64,000 bases of DNA, taken from Spirochaetes bacterium GWE1_32_154. GTDB lineage: Bacteria > Spirochaetota > GWE2-31-10. Below are positions 44,505-53,045 of the stretch, one piece after another; position 1 is the stretch's first letter, and the number at the start of each line of letters is the position of its first letter. The stretch is from assembly GCA_001829315.1 (NCBI GenBank), contig MIAY01000001.1, positions 200,927 through 264,926 of the forward strand, written 5' to 3'. The notes under the pieces were generated by a model that worked only from the letters and a program-made list of their open reading frames with translations, ran no database searches and was not told the DNA's origin. The position numbers were made by a program, and so were the translations under genes.

Positions 44505-45585
44505 TTATTGTAATAAATTTCCCTTTAGATATAACGAGTTTAATAGGCTTTTTTTCAGAATCACCATATTCATTAAATAATAACTTATTTTCCTTTTTAA
44601 GTAATAATAATTCTTTTTTTAATTTACTTTTATCAAAATTTGCGTTGCTAAAAGCAGTAAGTAAAGCATTTGTTGAAATGAAGGTTAAATATGCTGTTGC
44701 ATCGGGCATGTAGTTATATTTTCTATTATATGCATAAATAAATTCAGAAACCTCTTTTAACGAGGGGTCATAGGAAATGCTTGTAACAAATTTCATATTA
44801 TCTACAGCACTACCGCCATTAGCAATAATTCTTGATGTAATGGCAAATTCTGTTCCATAAAGTTTAATTTGTTTATTCTGAAGTTTTAATGTTTGAGCAA
44901 TTATAGCTGAATTAAGATCATCATCGATTATTAATGCGGCTGAAGGATTGAGTGACATAGCTTTTTTTATTATTTCGGTATAATTATTATCCGGGTTGTT
45001 TTGTACAGTTATTGTAAAGACATTATTATAATAATTTGTTGTTAAAGATTTATAGATGATATCAAGGAATTCTTTGAAATAATGACTGTTTGAATCATTA
45101 TATATAATAATAAAATTATCATTTTGTTTGTTTTCTTTTATTATCAAATTTGCAGTTTCAAGTGCTGTAGTCGTAATTTTTGTATTCATGGTAAATAAAT
45201 AATCATCTTTATTTTTTAGAAATTCAATATTCGTTAGTGGAGCAATTGTTGGTATTTTATAATAGTTAATTGTATCTAAAGAACCTTTTGCTACAGAACT
45301 TGATAATGGACCTATTATACCAAAAAGCTTATTGTTTTGATCGGAATGTTTTATAAAATCTATTGCATTTTCATGGTTTTTCTGATCATCTGTCTGTTGG
45401 ATTATGATTTTGTTTTTATTTGAATGTTGATTAAAATTTTCAACTGAAAGTTCTGTTGCATTTCGAGCAGAAATACCAAAGCTAAGAAAAATATCTGATG
45501 ATGTAATAATTAAACCAAGATTATGGTTTCTTTTACATGAAAATAATAGCGTACTTACTAATAAAGTGAATAAAAATTTTTTCAT
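44497..45585 (-). CDS. Periplasmic ligand-binding lipoprotein (Leu/Ile/Val-binding type)
   Basis: A 362-residue class I periplasmic binding protein of the branched-chain amino acid receptor type. The lipobox STLLFSC (Cys17) anchors it. Typical stretches are ELSVENFNQHSNKNKIIIQQTDDQKN, IGPLSSSVAKG, IPTIAPLTN and the C-terminal FNEYGDSEKKPIKLV. The start is the ATG at 45585 with GGAG five bases upstream; an ATG seven codons earlier has none. No transporter genes adjoin it; instead it overlaps the hybrid kinase by eight bases, suggesting a receptor that presents a ligand to the Cache domain. Confidence 0.88.
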   Translation of the reverse strand: MKKFLFTLLVSTLLFSCKRNHNLGLIITSSDIFLSFGISARNATELSVENFNQHSNKNKIIIQQTDDQKNHENAIDFIKHSDQNNKLFGIIGPLSSSVAKGSLDTINYYKIPTIAPLTNIEFLKNKDDYLFTMNTKITTTALETANLIIKENKQNDNFIIIYNDSNSHYFKEFLDIIYKSLTTNYYNNVFTITVQNNPDNNYTEIIKKAMSLNPSAALIIDDDLNSAIIAQTLKLQNKQIKLYGTEFAITSRIIANGGSAVDNMKFVTSISYDPSLKEVSEFIYAYNRKYNYMPDATAYLTFISTNALLTAFSNANFDKSKLKKELLLLKKENKLLFNEYGDSEKKPIKLVISKGKFITINE

Positions 45586-45811
45586 TATTTCTCCGGAAAA
45601 TATCAATATGGGGAAGCATAAAAATTGTTTTTATAATTTATGCAAGATCCTTACTAATTTTATAATATATTTTTAAAAATGAGTGAAGTTTTATTATAAT
45701 TATTTGTAAAATATTGAACCATAAGTAATTTTTATTTATATAAAATTAAATTTATTGTATTATGATTTTAAAAAATTACAGGACAAATTAATAAATATAT
45801 ATGGAGTGAAT

Positions 45812-46393
45812 ATGAGAAAAGCAGAACTTGAAAGGGTTACAAAAGAAACTAATATTAAAATTGCCTTATCGCTTGATGGTAGCGGACATTCAGTAATAAC
45901 GACCGGCATTCCTTTTTTTGATCACATGCTTACTGCTTTTTCAAAACATTCAGGATTTGATTTAGAATTAAAAGCCGTTGGTGATATTGAAGTTGATTAT
46001 CATCATACTATAGAAGATTGTGGAATAGCGTTAGGTACGGTTTTTTTAGAAGCACTTGGTGATAAAATTGGTATTGAAAGATTTGCTTCAGCGCGGGTTC
46101 CCCTGGATGAGGCGATGACAGAAGTTGTTGTTGATATTTCGGGAAGACCGTTTTTGCATTTTGATTTGATTTTTAAAAGACCCGATGACGGTAATGGTGT
46201 AAATCCATATTTATTTGAAGAGTTCTATCGTGCATTTGTAAATTCAGCACGATTGACAATGCATGTTGACTATATTCGGGGAGATAATTCGCATCATATC
46301 ATAGAAAGTTCTTTTAAAGCATTCGCTAAAGCGTTAAAAAAAGCGGCCACAATATCGGGAAGAAGTTTACCGAGTACTAAGGGGGTATTATGA
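45812..46393 (+). CDS. hisB: Imidazoleglycerol-phosphate dehydratase HisB
   Basis: A 193-residue HisB catalysing the sixth step of histidine synthesis. The family motifs DFDLE-like LELKAVGDIEVDYHHTIEDCG (metal-binding HHxxED) and the second DNSHHIIESSFKAFA are both present. It is the monofunctional form without the phosphatase domain. The start is the ATG at 45812 with GGAG upstream; a longer frame opening at 45755 lacks similarity. It overlaps hisH by four bases. No other his genes are in the window. Confidence 0.95.
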   Translation: MRKAELERVTKETNIKIALSLDGSGHSVITTGIPFFDHMLTAFSKHSGFDLELKAVGDIEVDYHHTIEDCGIALGTVFLEALGDKIGIERFASARVPLDEAMTEVVVDISGRPFLHFDLIFKRPDDGNGVNPYLFEEFYRAFVNSARLTMHVDYIRGDNSHHIIESSFKAFAKALKKAATISGRSLPSTKGVL

Positions 46394-46986
46394 TTGGTAT
46401 TATTGATTCAAAAATTTGCAATATTTATAGCTTAACAAATATGTTAAAAAAATTAAACGCTGATTTTATCATTTTTGATAATCCGGAAAATATTCAGTCT
46501 GTCGATAGAATAATTTTACCCGGTGTTGGAGCTTTTCCAAAAGCCATGGAGAATTTGAGCAAATCAGGTTTAAAAGATGCAATTATACAATTTGCCCGGT
46601 CAGGTAAACCGGTATTGGGAATTTGTCTTGGGATGCAATTATTGTTTGATAAATCTACTGAATTTGGTATTTCAGAAGGACTGGGGTTAATACCTGGTGA
46701 AATTATAAAAATAAAGACAGATCTTGTGTTACCGCATATCGGGTGGAATGATTTATCAATTAAACCGGGCTGTAAAATACTTGAACGTGTTGATAATGGA
46801 GCTGATGTGTATTTTGTACATTCGTATCGTGCAGAGACTGATACAAAATATATCGCTGCAACAACAAATTATGGCGAGCTGATACCCGCTGTTGTGTATA
46901 AAGATAATGTCTATGGTGCCCAATTTCATCCTGAAAAAAGTATGAAATGGGGTGAGATTATTTTAAGTAACTTTATTAAATTATAG
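46390..46986 (+). CDS. hisH: Imidazole glycerol phosphate synthase, glutaminase subunit HisH
   Basis: A 198-residue class I glutamine amidotransferase that supplies ammonia to HisF. The triad is Cys79 (GICLGMQLLF), His180 and Glu182 (QFHPEKS), and LPGVGAFP lies near the N-terminus. It overlaps hisB by four bases. The synthase partner hisF is not in the window. Confidence 0.95.
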   Translation: MIGIIDSKICNIYSLTNMLKKLNADFIIFDNPENIQSVDRIILPGVGAFPKAMENLSKSGLKDAIIQFARSGKPVLGICLGMQLLFDKSTEFGISEGLGLIPGEIIKIKTDLVLPHIGWNDLSIKPGCKILERVDNGADVYFVHSYRAETDTKYIAATTNYGELIPAVVYKDNVYGAQFHPEKSMKWGEIILSNFIKL

Positions 46987-46997
46987 AAGGAAGTCGT

Positions 46998-48248
46998 ATG
47001 AAAAAGAATTTTTTTTGTTTTATGGTATTGTTATTTGCTATTAGTTCTTATGGTTCTGAAAATATTGTAAAGAGTTTTAATACAATTTTAAAAATAACCA
47101 ACAAAGATGCTCAGCTTACATCTTTGAATGAATTTATCGATGTGAATAAAAAGAAGATTCCGATTATTCAGGATGATACAATTATTTTTATTTATCACAC
47201 AGATTCTACTCATCCCAAACTGAAAGTTTCTCTTGCTTCATCAGAGAATTCGTTTAGTGAATCGAAAGATTTTTTAAAACGAATCGGAAAAAGTAATTTT
47301 TTCTATCTGCAAATCAAACCTTCTATTGTTGATAATTTTTCTTATAGTTTTGTTGTCCATGAAAATGATAAGAAATCAATTAAAAAGGATGATTTTAATT
47401 CTAATATTCACTTTGCAAAAAGATATAGAAATTGCATACGAACTATTGATTCTGATAAATCGACTTTACAAATTGTTAATTCAATTGTATCTGATAATAT
47501 CACTCTATTAAAACGAAGTGTTTATGTTTTATTACCACCGGGATATTTTAAAAACTTTGATATACAATATCCGGTTTTCTATATGCATGATGGTAATAAC
47601 CTTTGGGATAGTAAAGAAGCACCGGGTGGCGGATGGAAAATGGATACAACTTCAAATGAAATGATTAATAACGGAACAATACAACCGATGATAATTGTCG
47701 GTATAGCAAACACCGGAAAAAGAATGGATGAATATATTGGTTTCTCTACGATGTATTCTGAAAATGAAGAGAGAAAGAAGCAAGTAAGTGCTAAAGCATT
47801 ACAAGAACTTTCCCTGGCTTATGTTGATTATGTCATAAAGTCAGTAAAACCTTATATTGATACGAATTATCGAACTATGAATGATCGAAATAGTACTGTT
47901 ATCGGTGGTTCAAGTGCCGGAGCAATGATTTCATTGTATATGGGTTTTAAATATCCTGAAGTGTTTTCGGGGGTTGCTGCAATATCAGGTGGTTTTGAAC
48001 CGTATATTGACTTACGGGAAAATTTTTTTAATCCAACTGCAGATTTAAAAATATATCTTGATTGTGGTGGTAAAGATATGGATAAAGATATGCTGGTTGA
48101 AAGTAATAATTTGTATGATTTTTTAAAGAAAAATGGTTACCGTGATAATGAGAATTTGCTTTATATAATTGATAATGAAGCAGGGCATAATGAAAAAGCA
48201 TGGGCGAACAGGGCTTCGGGTTATTTAAAGTTTTTTTACGGGAAGTAG
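46998..48248 (+). CDS. Exported esterase-like alpha/beta hydrolase (enterochelin esterase/D type)
   Basis: A 416-residue exported protein with a signal peptide (~1-18). Residues ~25-150 are of unknown fold and ~170-410 form an alpha/beta hydrolase: YVLLPPGYFKN, YPVFYMHDGNNLWD, the nucleophile elbow GGSSAGAM (about residues 301-308), and AGHNEKAWANR with the catalytic His. This is the pattern of enterochelin-esterase or S-formylglutathione-hydrolase-like proteins. It follows hisH by 11 bases but shares no obvious pathway. Substrate unknown; carbohydrate ester or siderophore ester are possible. Confidence 0.85.
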   Translation: MKKNFFCFMVLLFAISSYGSENIVKSFNTILKITNKDAQLTSLNEFIDVNKKKIPIIQDDTIIFIYHTDSTHPKLKVSLASSENSFSESKDFLKRIGKSNFFYLQIKPSIVDNFSYSFVVHENDKKSIKKDDFNSNIHFAKRYRNCIRTIDSDKSTLQIVNSIVSDNITLLKRSVYVLLPPGYFKNFDIQYPVFYMHDGNNLWDSKEAPGGGWKMDTTSNEMINNGTIQPMIIVGIANTGKRMDEYIGFSTMYSENEERKKQVSAKALQELSLAYVDYVIKSVKPYIDTNYRTMNDRNSTVIGGSSAGAMISLYMGFKYPEVFSGVAAISGGFEPYIDLRENFFNPTADLKIYLDCGGKDMDKDMLVESNNLYDFLKKNGYRDNENLLYIIDNEAGHNEKAWANRASGYLKFFYGK

Positions 48249-48288
48249 AGTTTTACTCTTAAGGTGATTTTATACAATTTATTTTTAC

Positions 48289-48320
48289 CGTAGTTGTTGT
48301 AATGACAACTACGCTTTTCT
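48289..48320 (+). terminator. Intrinsic terminator of the hisBH-esterase genes
   Basis: CGTAGTTGT (48289-48297) and ACAACTACG (48305-48313) form a perfect 9-bp stem with a seven-base loop, followed by CTTTTCTT. Confidence 0.75.
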
Positions 48321-48383
48321 TAGGAAAACCATACGGATTTACAGTTATATGTTTTGATTCTTACCAATAGGTTCTTATGAAAT

Positions 48384-48965
48384 CTACTCCCCAAAAACTT
48401 CTCTCATATCAACAGTCATATCCTCAAACAAATGAACGGTACATGTATCGTCGATTGTGTAAATTTTTGATTTATCATATTTTCCATCAGGTTGCAAAAG
48501 GTATATATGTAAAACCTGTTCATACGGATATACAATCCAATACTCTTTGACTTTATGTTTTTCATAGAGGTAAAACTTCTCAGTGAGGTCTTTTTTGGAT
48601 GTTGCCGGAGATAATATTTCAATTACAATATCCGGTGCTCCTTTGCACCCGAACTCATCAAGTTTATTTTTATCACAGATAACTACGATATCAGGTTGCA
48701 CAACAGATTCTATTGTATCATCATGCTGATTTTCATATTCAGGAAGTCTGACATCAAAGGGAGCATTGTAAACTTCACATGGTTTACTTTTTAAATAGGT
48801 ATGAAATAGTGCAAAAAGGGTTCCGCTTATTTTTTGATGGATTCTTCTTGGTGCAGGACTCATATTGTATATTTCTCCATTAATCAACTCGTACCGCTCA
48901 TCATTCCAATATTTATAATCACCATAGGTATATTTTTCATTTTCTTTTTTTAGTGCTAATCCCAT
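48384..48965 (-). CDS. Uma2 family restriction-endonuclease-fold protein
   Basis: A 193-residue Uma2 protein with a PD-(D/E)XK fold. Typical stretches are YWNDERYELINGEIYNMSPAPRRIHQKISG, VQPDIVVICDK, GAPDIVIEILSPATSKKDL and YEKHKVKEYWIVYP, carrying the D-ExK-type metal site (PDIVIE). Function is not established; these genes are often multicopy and mobile. I start at the ATG at 48965, eight bases after a GGAGG; upstream in-frame starts are possible. It is isolated from its neighbours. Confidence 0.88.
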   Translation of the reverse strand: MGLALKKENEKYTYGDYKYWNDERYELINGEIYNMSPAPRRIHQKISGTLFALFHTYLKSKPCEVYNAPFDVRLPEYENQHDDTIESVVQPDIVVICDKNKLDEFGCKGAPDIVIEILSPATSKKDLTEKFYLYEKHKVKEYWIVYPYEQVLHIYLLQPDGKYDKSKIYTIDDTCTVHLFEDMTVDMREVFGE

Positions 48966-49117
48966 TTGGTGTTCCTCCATACGTAATTCAAAGTATAATG
49001 AAAACATTACTATTTGTCAATGAATGAGCTTATTTCAATATAAATGCTTGTTACTGAATAATTTCATAATTGCACAAACTATGAAATTTGATTTAGAAAT
49101 GAATCAATAATATTTGT

Positions 49118-49153
49118 ACAATAGAGCTTCAAAATATATTGAAGCTCTATTGT
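49118..49153. terminator. Perfect hairpin downstream of the solute-binding protein gene
   Basis: ACAATAGAGCTTCA (49118-49131) pairs perfectly with TGAAGCTCTATTGT (49140-49153), 14 bp with an eight-base loop. The T-rich side is on the plus strand, whereas the adjacent gene is on the minus strand; it may still end or stabilise that transcript. Confidence 0.55.
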
Positions 49154-49157
49154 TATT

Positions 49158-49898
49158 TTATTTTAAGTATTTAGTAAGAATTTTTTTGAATTCCCCTGAT
49201 TTCTCAAGTTTTGTAGCAGTTTCTTTTATTTTCTTTGAGATATCAGGATTAGTTTCTAAACTTAATGCAGCCCAATAACTGCCTGAACCACTAATTAAAA
49301 TTATATTTTCAGTTTGACTATAATCAAGTTTTAATTCTTTTGTAACATAAGCAAGTGAAATTGGATTTCCGGCTATAATATCTATTCTACCGGAAAATAA
49401 TTTTTGTATATTTATAGGATCAGGATTTTCACCTTCATAAATATCCAAATTTTTTATTTCGTCGAAACCCATTTTAATTAATTCCTGCGTTGTTGCATCA
49501 CTTTTTGGCCCGGTACCAATCTTATAGTTTTTGAAATCATTTAAAACAGAACCTTTGATTTTATTATTGGATTTTAGTTTAATGAGCCATGTTTCTCTAG
49601 GAGCTATTGAAAATGCCCAGTCAAATAATTTTTCTCTTTCTGTATTGCGCCCCATTGTGAAAATCATTATGTCGGGTGTTGTAAGTGCTTCGTTATAAGC
49701 TCTATTCCATGGTAGAGATTCGATTTTCGCTTTTAAACCCGATTCTTTTAAAACCAGTTCGCACATTTCAACAGATAAACCTGAAAGTTTACCGTCTTGT
49801 GTAAAATTAAATGGTGGCCACTCTTCAGTGATAACTTTTAGTTCCTGAGCAGAAATACTAAGTGTAAGAAAAAAGAAAAACATAATAAATTTATTCAT
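49158..49898 (-). CDS. Periplasmic solute-binding protein (family 3)
   Basis: A 246-residue exported protein of the amino-acid-binding family 3. A signal peptide (1-~17, ending ISA) is followed by VITEEWPPFNFTQDGKLSGLSVEMCELVLKESGLKAKIE, the family's start, and later GRIDIIAGNPIS and LIKLKSNNK. It lacks a lipobox. No permease or ATPase gene adjoins it, so it may serve a distant transporter or a sensor kinase. AAGGAGG lies eight bases before the ATG. Confidence 0.9.
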   Translation of the reverse strand: MNKFIMFFFFLTLSISAQELKVITEEWPPFNFTQDGKLSGLSVEMCELVLKESGLKAKIESLPWNRAYNEALTTPDIMIFTMGRNTEREKLFDWAFSIAPRETWLIKLKSNNKIKGSVLNDFKNYKIGTGPKSDATTQELIKMGFDEIKNLDIYEGENPDPINIQKLFSGRIDIIAGNPISLAYVTKELKLDYSQTENIILISGSGSYWAALSLETNPDISKKIKETATKLEKSGEFKKILTKYLK

Positions 49899-49966
49899 AC
49901 TATAATCCTCCTTAAAAAGTATAGTTTATTATTCAGTTTTAAATCAATACTACTGTCTGCAAATAA

Positions 49967-49994
49967 TTAACTAAATCGAAGGTTTACATATTAT
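49967..49994 (+). promoter_or_regulatory. Promoter of purB
   Basis: TTAACT (49967-49972), a 16-base spacer and TATTAT (49989-49994), 29 bases before the purB start. Confidence 0.5.
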
Positions 49995-50023
49995 GAAACT
50001 TTTGATAAAGTGAAGGAAACAAA

Positions 50024-51487
50024 ATGGCACAAAAGAATAATGCGAGGATACAAATGGGAATAAGATCAGTTTCACCAATAGACGGAAGATATGAAAAAAA
50101 AACAGAAATTCTAGCTGACTACTTTAGCGAAATGGCTTTAATCAAATATAGAATAACAACAGAAATTATCTATTTAAAATATTTATCTTCGAACGCCGGG
50201 GTTGGTTTAAGGAAGTTTACCGGAGCAGAAATAAAAATGCTTGATGAACTTTGTGATATCAGTGTTGAAGACGCTGAAATTGTAAAACAAATTGAGACAA
50301 AAGGTTACAATGATATACCGGCAACAAATCATGATGTGAAAGCAGTAGAATATTTTATCAAATTAAAATTAAGTAATACATCTTTAATCGATGTACTTGA
50401 AATGGTTCATTTTTCACTGACAAGTGAAGATATTAACAATATTTCAATGGGTATGATGATCCGGGATGCTTTAAACGAGGTAATAATGCCTCACATTGAG
50501 GATGTGTATACAGCAATTTATACCATTGCAGAATCGTATGCTGCAAGTCCGATGTTAGCAAGAACTCACGGTCAACCGGCAAGTCCTGTTACATTTGGTA
50601 AAGAAATGCTTGTTTTTGTAGCAAGAATTAAAGAAGAAATTGATGCGTTATCACATGTTACTATATTAGCAAAATTGAATGGAGCGACAGGCGGTTTTAA
50701 TGCTCATAATGTAGTTTTCCCTGATATCGATTGGATTTCATTTTCAAAGGGTTTAATAGAAGAATTTAATAAAAACATAAACGTTACATCCAAAGGATAT
50801 TTTAAAAACATACAATTCAAATTACGATATAATCCCGTAACAACACAGATAGAATCACATGACAGTTTTGCACGAATATTTGATGGTGTAAAAAGAATCA
50901 ACACAATCATGATTGATTATTGCCAGGATATATGGCGATATATTTCCGATGGCTGGATTAAACAAAAAGCTGTTAAAGGTGAAATCGGGTCATCAGCAAT
51001 GCCGCACAAAGTTAATCCTATAGATTTTGAAAACGCGGAAGGTAATTTGGGTATTGCCAATGCTTTGTTTGGTTTCTTTGCGAATAAACTTCAAATTTCA
51101 AGACTTCAAAGAGATTTAACGGATAGTACGGTACAAAGAAATATCGGTGTTGCATTTGGTCACAGCATAATTTCGTATTCATCCATTTTAAAAGGAATGA
51201 ATAAAATTAGTGTTGATACAGAAAAAATACTTGAGTATTTGAAAAACACCCCTGAGGTTATTGCGGAAGCATACCAGAATGTACTACGATTTAGCGGGGT
51301 TGAAAAACCGTACGAATTGTTAAAAGATGTAACGAGAGGGAAAAAAGTTACAATTGCTGATTTTACTCAGCTTGTTGATAAACTTACGGTGAGTGATGAG
51401 ATAAAGAAAAAATTATATGCGATACTACCTGAAAATTATATAGGATTATCAGAGCGAATTGTGAAGGAATTTGATCCGCAATTATAA
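50024..51487 (+). CDS. purB: Adenylosuccinate lyase
   Basis: A 487-residue PurB that makes AMP from adenylosuccinate and acts in IMP synthesis. It shows SPIDGRY at the N-terminus, TSEDINNISMG, ARTHGQPASPVTFGKE and the superfamily signature SSAMPHKVNPIDFENAEGN. It belongs to the E. coli-like PurB group. The ATG at 50024 follows GAAGGAAAC; it carries a short N-terminal extension before the usual start. It is 17 bases before the MASE3 kinase gene, probably co-transcribed. Confidence 0.96.
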   Translation: MAQKNNARIQMGIRSVSPIDGRYEKKTEILADYFSEMALIKYRITTEIIYLKYLSSNAGVGLRKFTGAEIKMLDELCDISVEDAEIVKQIETKGYNDIPATNHDVKAVEYFIKLKLSNTSLIDVLEMVHFSLTSEDINNISMGMMIRDALNEVIMPHIEDVYTAIYTIAESYAASPMLARTHGQPASPVTFGKEMLVFVARIKEEIDALSHVTILAKLNGATGGFNAHNVVFPDIDWISFSKGLIEEFNKNINVTSKGYFKNIQFKLRYNPVTTQIESHDSFARIFDGVKRINTIMIDYCQDIWRYISDGWIKQKAVKGEIGSSAMPHKVNPIDFENAEGNLGIANALFGFFANKLQISRLQRDLTDSTVQRNIGVAFGHSIISYSSILKGMNKISVDTEKILEYLKNTPEVIAEAYQNVLRFSGVEKPYELLKDVTRGKKVTIADFTQLVDKLTVSDEIKKKLYAILPENYIGLSERIVKEFDPQL

Positions 51488-51504
51488 AACGAGGAACAAT
51501 TGAA

Positions 51505-52983
51505 ATGGTAATTCAAAGAAGGCATTTTGTTTTTATTGCATTTGTTCTGAGTATATTTACTGTTTTTTATTATGTATCACTAAAAAATTATTTGTTATTT
51601 CATGTAGTTGCAGAATTTTATAGTGTTTCAATAGCGTTAACTCTATTTTTAATATCATGGAATACGAGAGCATACCATAGTAATAAGTCATTATTATTTC
51701 TTGGTATTGCCTATTTTTTCATCGGAATTCTTGATTTACTTCATACAATCAGTTTCAAAGGTATGAATATATTTCAGTATCAATATTATGCTAATCAGGT
51801 GTGGATTGCATCACGATTTATGGAATCAATTTCGCTATTAGTTTTTATTTTTGTTGCAAAGTCAAAAAAAAACATTAGTTATAATGTAATAATATTAATG
51901 TATGCAGTAATAACGGCATTTATAGTATGGTCAATTTATTTTTCTACTATTTTTCCGGTTTGTTTTATTGAAGGGCAAGGACAAACCACATTCAAAATGG
52001 TAGCCGAGTTTATTATTATATTGATCCTTGTACTTACTCTATTGTCGTCAAATTTACTGAAGAACAGTTTAACGCCTTATCTATATAAACTTTTTCTTTG
52101 GTCAATTCTAATTACAATAATAAGCGAATCTTTTTTTACTTTGTATATCAGTAATTATGACATTTCTAATTTTATGGGGCATATATTTAAAATTATTTCA
52201 TTTTATTTAATATATAAAGCAATTATTGAAACTTCTTTTAAATCACCTTTTACAACAATATTCAGGGAATTGAAGAAAAATGAAATTGAACTGATAGCTT
52301 TAAATAAAACAAAGGACAAGTTTTTATCATTAATTTCACATGATTTGAGAAGCCCTATGGGTTCAGTTAAAGGTTTAACTGAAATATTAATTCAGAATGA
52401 AAATGTAATGCAATCAGAAAAAAGAGTGGAAATTTTGAATCTGATGGTTGAGTCAACGGGTAGTTCAATTAATTTATTAAATAATATGCTTTTCTGGGCA
52501 AAATCACAGTCTGGAAATACAGGTGTTTTTTATAGTGAAATTAATATCCATGATTTAGTTGAAAATGAAATACAATTAATGAGAAGTACAACAAAAATAA
52601 AAAAGATTGAAATAGAAAATCATGTTAATAAAGATTTAATGATAGATAGTGATAGAAATTTAGTATCAACAATAATTAGAAATATTATGAGTAATGCAGT
52701 TAAATTTTCATATCCTGATACAAACGTTGTTATTGATGCTATAGAAAACGATAATTCCATTGTGATTTCAATTAAAGATTTTGGAGTCGGTATTAGTAAA
52801 GATGTTTTTGAAAAGTTATTTATTGATGATACATCAAAAATACGATTGGGAACTAAAAAAGAAAATGGCTCCGGTTTGGGATTGTTTGTGACAAATGATT
52901 TTATACAATTACTTCAAGGTACAATACATGCAGTTTCAAAGCCGGGAGAAACGGTCTTTAGTATTACGTTGAAAAAGAAGTAA
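51505..52983 (+). CDS. MASE3-domain histidine kinase
   Basis: A 492-residue membrane kinase. Residues ~5-240 hold about seven helices of the MASE3 sensor type; LGIAYFFIGILDLLHTISFKGMNIF is the recognisable core. Then HisKA with His279 (LISHDLRSPMGS) and a HATPase (IRNIMSNAVKFSYPD, KENGSGLGLFVTNDF). There is no receiver, so a separate response regulator is needed. The signal is unknown. Confidence 0.9.
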   Translation: MVIQRRHFVFIAFVLSIFTVFYYVSLKNYLLFHVVAEFYSVSIALTLFLISWNTRAYHSNKSLLFLGIAYFFIGILDLLHTISFKGMNIFQYQYYANQVWIASRFMESISLLVFIFVAKSKKNISYNVIILMYAVITAFIVWSIYFSTIFPVCFIEGQGQTTFKMVAEFIIILILVLTLLSSNLLKNSLTPYLYKLFLWSILITIISESFFTLYISNYDISNFMGHIFKIISFYLIYKAIIETSFKSPFTTIFRELKKNEIELIALNKTKDKFLSLISHDLRSPMGSVKGLTEILIQNENVMQSEKRVEILNLMVESTGSSINLLNNMLFWAKSQSGNTGVFYSEINIHDLVENEIQLMRSTTKIKKIEIENHVNKDLMIDSDRNLVSTIIRNIMSNAVKFSYPDTNVVIDAIENDNSIVISIKDFGVGISKDVFEKLFIDDTSKIRLGTKKENGSGLGLFVTNDFIQLLQGTIHAVSKPGETVFSITLKKK

Positions 52984-53045
52984 CGTTTTTTTAGATGTCT
53001 TGATTATGTGAGAAATGTCCTTGATAGAAAAATTTCATTAAATCT

